Below are positions 58,206 through 64,000 of a DNA stretch of 64,000 nt, one piece after another. The position numbers and the translations under genes are program-made. Where the stretch lies: the NCBI GenBank assembly GCA_038503035.1, contig JAVSML010024609.1, forward strand, positions 702,591 through 766,590, written 5' to 3'. Position 1 is the stretch's first letter, and each line of letters opens with the position of its first letter. The notes below the pieces were generated by a model. The model did no database searches. It saw only the letters and a list, made by a program, of their open reading frames with translations, and was not told where the DNA came from. The stretch comes from Crocodylus rhombifer. Lineage: Eukaryota; Chordata; Crocodylia; Crocodylidae.

Positions 58206-59539
58206 CACATGTAAACACTTCACCTGGGAGCAATAAACTCTGGCTCAAACTGTGCCAGATTTTATTGCCATATTAATTACACGTTTAGCTTCACCCACTG
58301 ATTAGAGATGAAGGGTCTGCTTAAATTAAAATTAAAGCTTCCAATTTACATCAGTTCAAGTGACTTGACTGAGGTCACAGAAAGTCTACAGGAAAATGTA
58401 AATGAAATTTACATCTACATCTGCGGAGTCCTTAGCCACAACATCAGCTTTCTTCTATTCTGACAGAGAACAGTGAACTATATTTCTGTACAGAAATGTT
58501 TTAAAATGGTACAAATGTGAATTGAAAGGAGAAATTGATGGTAACTCTGACACAAGGGAGGGAGAAATTGGTCTGGAGATTTATTTCAGAGAAATGAGTG
58601 AGATATTTTGCTGACTGTCAGTGGTAGGTAACAATGTAATTCAATAAGTGAAGGCCGAGTTTGAATAGATGGAAAATTAATCTTCAGCCTCTGTCTCCTA
58701 TGGGATTTTCCTCTGCCATTACTGATTGTATTTCAGCTCCTGCCTCAGGAGTGGAATTGGCTGGAGTTAGATTTTAATTGTATTCACAAGCTGAATTGGA
58801 TGACTTTCTTTTGCAATATATGTGCCTGGCAGTACTATTCAGAAAACAAAGTTGCTCTGGATATTAAAAGCTAACCATTTATTTAATCTATTGCTAGTAA
58901 CATAATTCTTAGGACTATCATTGTTGTGCAGTTAATATCAGCATGAATGTATTAGATTCCCCTTTTGTACAGTATTATTTTGCTTCTGTTTTATTCTAAT
59001 TCAGATATGATACTAGTTACAGACATCCCATTATAATGACTTACTCCATTATGGTGTGGATAGTGGCTGGATCCAAATTGTTTTCAGAAGTACCTTTACT
59101 TCTTCATTGTAGCACCTAATCATTAGGCATCTTGACCCGAGGAGTTGATCCAAATCAGCTTAAACTAAGAGATCTGAAAAACAGCACTGTGCTGAGCACA
59201 AATTTCAGTATTCTGTTTTCTCAGACATGGCTGATGATGGCAGTGGTGCTGTCCACCTTTTGCCTGGGGGAGATCAGGAATCCAGGCTCTTTCTAGTCTA
59301 AGGGCACTCAAGTCCACATCTCATTTTCAGGAAGGTATCCTAAGCATCAGGCTATACTCTAGGCAGGGTGGGCATTGCCCCTTCTGTTGAAGTTGGGACC
59401 ATTGGCTAGCAAAGCAAGCTAGAGCCATGGGACCAGAAGAACACAAGAGGGAATGTGTACCTAGGAAAGATGATACACTTCTGGAAAGGATGAGTCCCAG
59501 CTTTGGGTCCCTGTTGCCAGGGCTATTTTCATTTGAAAT
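58206..59539. other. Intronic sequence, nothing recognised
   Basis: AT-rich; no recognised element. Confidence 0.55.
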
Positions 59540-59660
59540 TAGTCATGATTAAATAAACACATAACTCAGGCAGCAGGGTTCAAACCTGGGGACTCCTTCC
59601 AGGGTTCTTCCTTTTTGGGCTATTGAGCCATGATCCCTTTATTCTGATTTTCTTCCTTTG
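59540..59660 (-). repeat. Possible tRNA-derived SINE, antisense
   Basis: The minus strand reads TGGCTCAATAGCCC (A-box-like) and AGGTTTGAACCCTG (B-box-like), about 50 bases apart. Weak and old. Confidence 0.35.
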
Positions 59661-60693
59661 GTGTCACCTAGGCATTTAAATTTATTCTATGATAAACTCC
59701 TGCCCAGTAGATTGGAAATTTAATGGGAGTTTTGAGAGTCCACTAGTAATCTAGATCACAATAGAGTTAGGGTTGAAGATAGATGCCTAGGTGCTTGATT
59801 TTTGGATTGCTTCTGAGCGTGTACAGAAGCCTAAAGTCAGGGAATCTTAGAGATCAGTGTAGAGGTGCCTAATAATTTGGGCTGAAGAAGAGTAAATCTG
59901 CATTGTTTTCTTGAGAGTTCAGTATGATTTTTATCACAAATTTCCCATGCATTGATTTACAATTTACCATGCAAGGCAGCAGACTCTGAAATACAGTATG
60001 CTGCTCTGTGTAGGTAACCTTCTGAACGAGGTGTGCTATAGTCATGTTATATGGTGTTATATGGTGTTCATTGTTCCAGTGAGTGACAGGGCTAATTATC
60101 CAATCCCAAGCACTGTGCAAATACAGCTATGCAATTTCCAGATCAGACAGCAGCACGGCATGTGTGACAGCACTGCTGCCTGGCAAGTTATGTTTGCGGA
60201 TTAAGGTGTCTAAAGTCTGCGTGAATCCTGTTTAGACACCCATACAAATGGTTCTGGTCTGGCACTTCTTGTGTAGGAATGAATTTCAGCCAGTGGGAAG
60301 TGCCCCCGTGCTTAATGTTTTTGGTGGGTGGTAGGTGTGCTGTTAGGCAGTTTGCGTTTGCTGGAGGTTGTACAAAAACATAATGCTACATGCTTCTTAT
60401 GGATAATGAAGAGTTCACGAAATTTGGGGGTGGATTTACAGTTTTTTTCACTAGGGGGGTGTGGGAGGGGGGAAGGAGGAAGGGAAAGAATATAGCTAGG
60501 AGGGAGGACTCTGGGCCCTCTAGCCAAAATCCAGATATCTGTTGCTCAGGATTTGATGAAACAGTGAGACGACAAAAGATGGTACAGTTTCACATTCATA
60601 TAAGTGATTAGTTTCCAGCATCCTTCCAGCTAAATACGTAAACATACCCTTTGGAGTCATATTTTTGTGAAAAAAAATTGGGTGGGAAGCCCT

Positions 60694-60724
<31 letters not shown>

Positions 60725-61236
60725 CCAAAGCAAAATGAAGCAACTCAAACCAGGTTATCTTTGAGGAAAACAGAGCATTCATGAAGGTCTTACCCTTTTG
60801 CTGTCTTATAGTTGTAATGTGACTTGATAGTCTGTAGTATTCTTTTTTGAACAGGTTTATGGAAAAAGTAGAGATTGTAATTCCTGGAGTTAATTAGATA
60901 TTACGCTGTAAAGTTTGGGTTGTTTTTTTAACGAAATGGCTTGTAGGCACAAGGGAAACTTTCTCAGATCAACAATCAATTGTTAGAATCTCATTTACAA
61001 AACTGCACTACTTCATTAATTATGACAGCATGATACAAGAAAATAACGCTCCAAAATTTGCTAACTATTTAGGTGGTCTTTCAGACATGGAAAAAAACTA
61101 CCGTGCTCAATCATTCATTAAAGCAGTAGTCGGGCCAACTTAATGCTTTATTTAAATCGTAACAGAAAACAATATTTTTAAACTGTTGCTGAAACTGGCT
61201 ATAGGCAGTATGCATAAAAGCAAGATATAACACTTA
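59661..61236. other. Intronic sequence with a poly-C run
   Basis: No gene. 59750-59880 has repeated 'AGGTGCCTAA'-like words of uncertain origin. The poly-C run is listed separately. Confidence 0.5.
60694..60722 (+). repeat. Poly-C tract (29 bp)
   Basis: Twenty-nine C residues ending at CCAACC, the second pure C-run of exactly this length in the window. Confidence 0.9.
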
Positions 61237-62060
61237 GGGTGTGTACAGACCTTCAGAGGGGCTAGGAGGAGGTTAGATTTCGTTAAAAATAGCTATGCAA
61301 TCTAACTTAATTCACCACGTGTGGACCTTATACTTGGATCCCTCGTTATGTCCAGCTAAATGCGAACTGTACAGAAGTTCCAGGAAGGCTAGATTGGTCT
61401 AAAAGTAGCTGCCCTGATCTAAGTTAATCCTACCTCCAAGGCAGTCTAGTTTAGATGGTATTAGCCATATTTTTCAAATCGATCTAACTTTCCCAAGCTT
61501 CTGTACAGTTTCCAACACAGCCCCAGGGCTGGGAAAGCCCAGCTGCTGGCTCCAGGGCTGAGCTTTTGTTCTCTGCCCCTATGGCACAGGTCTATTTTAG
61601 CCCCTTGGCCTCTTGCCTCCACCTCCCACCAAACCCCCATCTCACAAGCTGCTCCATGTTCCAGTTTTATCAGTATTTGCCAATGCTGGGAGCCTAACAA
61701 GTAAGTCCCAGTGGGGAGAGGGGTGGAAGAGATGATTTGTTGCGGGGAGGACCCTGCAGACCCTGCATGCTCCCCCCAGTCCCTCCATGGATCCAGCATG
61801 TCCCTTGATCCTGCACAGGTGCTCAAATACCCCCACCCCTGGAAGACCTCACTAGCTCCTGTGATTCTCCCCTGTTCCCCCTGAACAGTCCTGTGGATCC
61901 CGCCTGCCCCCCAATCCCTCTGTGGACCCCCAGTCTCCTCCATACCTGTTTGACTTCTCAATTGCCCTGCAGCAACCCCCCCACCCAACTTACCTTAGAT
62001 TGGGTGGCTATCTAAGGACTCTAACCTCCACCTATTCTCCCTGAATGTCTGTACCCAGCT
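61237..62060. mobile_element. Harbinger-like non-autonomous element (824 bp)
   Basis: Flanked by TTA at 61234-61236 and 62061-62063. Termini GGGTGTGTACAGACCTTCAG and (complement) AGCTGGGTACAGACATTCAG match at 14 of 20. Interior blocks (TGTGGACCTTATACTTGGAT, ACACAGCCCCAGGGC, TCTCACAAGCTGCTCCATG) align with the copy at 21539-22337. No transposase. Confidence 0.8.
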
Positions 62061-62847
62061 TTAGAGCTGCTTATGAAAATAAAGGAGAGCGCTGGACATA
62101 CTAAATGTTATCTCATGCAACATTGAATAGATGATTCCCGATTTTCGTATTTATGTTCAAGTGAACAGTTATACTCAAAAGACATTTCACTGACTGGAAG
62201 TCTGTTGTAATACTTACAATACCTACAAATGTAACTGCTCAGCAAAATGAGCATGAGGTTCCTTATCTTGCCCTGACTAACAAATAATAAGTGTGAGGCA
62301 GCCACACATTTGACTAGTTCAGTTAGCTGATTAGTGCCATATTTTGCCTGGAATTTATGTGGTGGCCCATATAAAACAAGATTGCTAGGCGTATGTATTT
62401 AGTTGATCTAATAAGAGTTAAATTGGTTTAAAAAAGAATCCTGAAACAGATTTTTTTTAAATGATATTGTGGGAGGGTTTTTTTATTTGTCAGTCTCATT
62501 ATAAATGAAGTACATAATTTATTAAACATCCTCCTGTAAATTTGTGCAGTTTTGTACCCATATAAGATTTGTTATCTGTGTGATAATTTCTTGGAAGATT
62601 ATAGGAATAAATTACATTTACACTTTTCCTTCACAGATTTCAAATGAGTATGAATCAATGTAATGCAATAAATTTAAGAGCTCTTGCATTATGTTCTGCA
62701 TACTGGAGTAATGAAGATTTACATCAGCATAAATGACAGGATAATTTAGCTATTGAAGTATATGTGTGCCTGTATTTTCATACACATAAACCCTTAGCTA
62801 TTAATGACAGGTTTGCAGTCAATTCTGAGCCAAGAGGCAAAAATAAT
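62061..62847. other. Intronic sequence, nothing recognised
   Basis: AT-rich; no element recognised. Confidence 0.55.
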
Positions 62848-63017
62848 ATAGATAGATCTATCTATCTATCTATCTAGATATAGATATAGGTGTGTGTGTG
62901 TATCTATCTATGTGTGTGTATACAGATATGTGTATATATGGGAGGGTGTACACACACACATCTATATACATATCTATATGTATGTATGTATGTATGTATG
63001 TATAGATATACATATGT
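62848..63017 (+). repeat. Compound GATA/TATC, GT/CA and TATG microsatellite
   Basis: A 170-bp run of TAGA/TATC, GTGTGT, ACACAC and TATG units. The GATA and TATC parts, and the GT and CA parts, are mutually complementary. It ends 54 bp before the acceptor of the exon at 63072. Confidence 0.95.
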
Positions 63018-63071
63018 AAAATTTTAGCCTTAATTATAATATTTCCCTTTCATTGTGTTTTCTTTAAAAAG

Positions 63072-63201
63072 TCTAAGAAGAATGAAACAGAGACTGGCAG
63101 CCAGAGAATCAAACCAGTATTTGAAGAAGATCCTGTTTTTCGACGACAGACATCTTACCAGCATGCAGCTGTTCACATACCAACTGATATTTATGAAGGC
63201 T
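63072..63201 (+). CDS. CACNA2D1: CACNA2D1 internal exon (130 bp)
   Basis: A 130-bp exon after the acceptor TTTAAAAAG and before the donor GTAAGTACC. It starts in phase 0, matching the previous exon, and ends in phase 1 after a first base T, which fits a split serine codon. It encodes 43 residues, including GSQRIKPVF and [16 protein letters not shown], both hallmarks of alpha2delta-1 (alpha2delta-2 has a different version of the second motif). A sequon N-E-T at 63081-63089 lies where mammalian alpha2delta-1 also has an N-glycosylation sequon, as I recall it. The protein is a GPI-anchored extracellular auxiliary subunit that raises surface expression of CaV1/CaV2 channels. Tandem AG triplets at the 5' edge (63071, 63077, 63080) allow small acceptor shifts without changing frame. 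The upstream intron is 38,979 bp. Confidence 0.9.
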
Positions 63202-63425
63202 GTAAGTACCATGTAAACATATGGCTTTATATTTATAGTAAACTTCTTTATGCATGACATTCATAAAAAACAAACAGATTAACCATGCCTTTTTTAATGA
63301 TTTTGTTCTGAGTATGAATATCTTTAAGTACTTTTTCTTTTAAGAATCTTTAATCACATGATTTGTACAATAGAAATATCCTTATTTGACAAGACTCATA
63401 ATTCACAACCTTTTTTGGACTCAAG
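63202..63425. other. Start of the downstream intron
   Basis: AT-rich, nothing recognised between the donor and the inverted duplication. Confidence 0.6.
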
Positions 63426-63907
63426 TCCTATGATTGTTTCCTGTGCATGCATAATATGAGAACTCATTCAAATAGTCTTAAAATCCTGCACTATCAAAAA
63501 TGCTTCATACATGCTACATGTAGCAGAAGTACTATCATTATGCACAGTAAGCCAGTCCCTTGAACAATATATGCTTTGGGGATACTTCAAGTGTTTCCAG
63601 GATTCATCTCTGCCCCAGGCTAAATTCTTCTAAAGAAAAGTTATCAAGAATACTTTACCCTAGATGAAAAAACAGCACAAAGAGAAAATGAATGAGAAAA
63701 ATTAGGCCACTCACAAAAACCTTGTTTGCCTTAAGTTCCTGCTCCTAACTCCACTTTCCAAATTCAGACCCTTCTCCAGCTTACTGTGCATAATGATAGT
63801 ACTTCTGCTACATGTAGCATGTATGAAGCATTTTTGATAGTGCAGGATTTTAAGACTATTTGAATGAGTTTTCTCATATTATGCATGTACAGGAAACAAT
63901 CACAGGA
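63426..63907. repeat. Near-perfect inverted duplication (127/129-bp arms)
   Basis: 63426-63552 and 63779-63907 are reverse complements along their full length, with two substitutions and one 2-base indel, separated by a 226-bp spacer. A transcript through here would form a hairpin of about 127 bp. Confidence 0.95.
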
Positions 63908-64000
63908 TCATAGAAAATTAGGGTTGGAAGGGACCTCAGGTTCTAGTCCAACGTCCAGTAGGAATGAAGTTTCTAAAAAACAGCCAAAAAGTGTTACATT
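63908..64000 (-). mobile_element. CR1 3' end, antisense, running off the window
   Basis: CATAGAAAATTAGGGTTGGA, AGGGACCTCAGGTTCTAGTC is the complement of a CR1 3' end (tail GATCCTATG-like). It abuts the right arm of the inverted duplication and continues beyond base 64000. Confidence 0.8.

Noticed and set aside
62848..63017. CRISPR-like repeat array
   Set aside because: Simple microsatellite units without unique spacers, in a vertebrate genome.

Overview
This is vertebrate, most likely reptilian (crocodilian or turtle) DNA. It is AT-rich, has no bacterial-style gene packing, and carries many CR1-type LINE fragments with the TCTATGAAATC-like 3' tails typical of archosaurs and turtles, old MIR/L2-like relics, and numerous non-autonomous DNA transposons. 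Crocodilian is an inference from repeat style and needs a library search.

Only one host gene is visible. Two short, correctly spliced and in-frame coding exons on the + strand (24048-24092 and 63072-63201) encode a peptide that closely matches the voltage-gated calcium channel auxiliary subunit alpha2delta-1 (CACNA2D1), in the N-terminal region before its VWA domain. They are separated by a 38,979-bp intron. All other sequence is the upstream intron (1-24047), this intron, or the start of the downstream intron (63202-64000).

Region by region: 1-10 kb holds a foldback repeat, a MIR-like SINE, a tRNA-Ile/CR1 chimeric SINE split by a small insertion, an antisense CR1, and a nest in which two CR1s interrupt an older LINE ORF2 (7222-9430). 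10-24 kb has a second foldback copy, several MITE/hAT/Harbinger copies and one assembly gap. 24-40 kb has a 2.9-kb element with terminal inverted repeats flanked by a perfect 31-bp direct repeat (29372-32344) containing a nested 1-kb hAT with perfect 8-bp target duplications, a second long-direct-repeat-flanked insertion (35827-36842), several hairpins, and a CR1 open-reading-frame relic split by a 475-bp insertion. 40-52 kb holds a textbook 1.17-kb hAT (44630-45798), a palindromic hAT (48868-49614) and a solo LTR (50389-51438). 52.5-57 kb is a 4-kb degenerate Tx1-clade LINE with recognisable ORF1 zinc knuckle, endonuclease, reverse transcriptase and C-terminal domain. 57-64 kb has MITEs, a second full Harbinger-like copy, a compound microsatellite just upstream of the second exon, and a 127-bp-arm near-perfect inverted duplication just downstream of it.

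None of the mobile elements looks autonomous. Long stretches with no recognised feature are listed as such; conserved non-coding elements cannot be judged from a single sequence.
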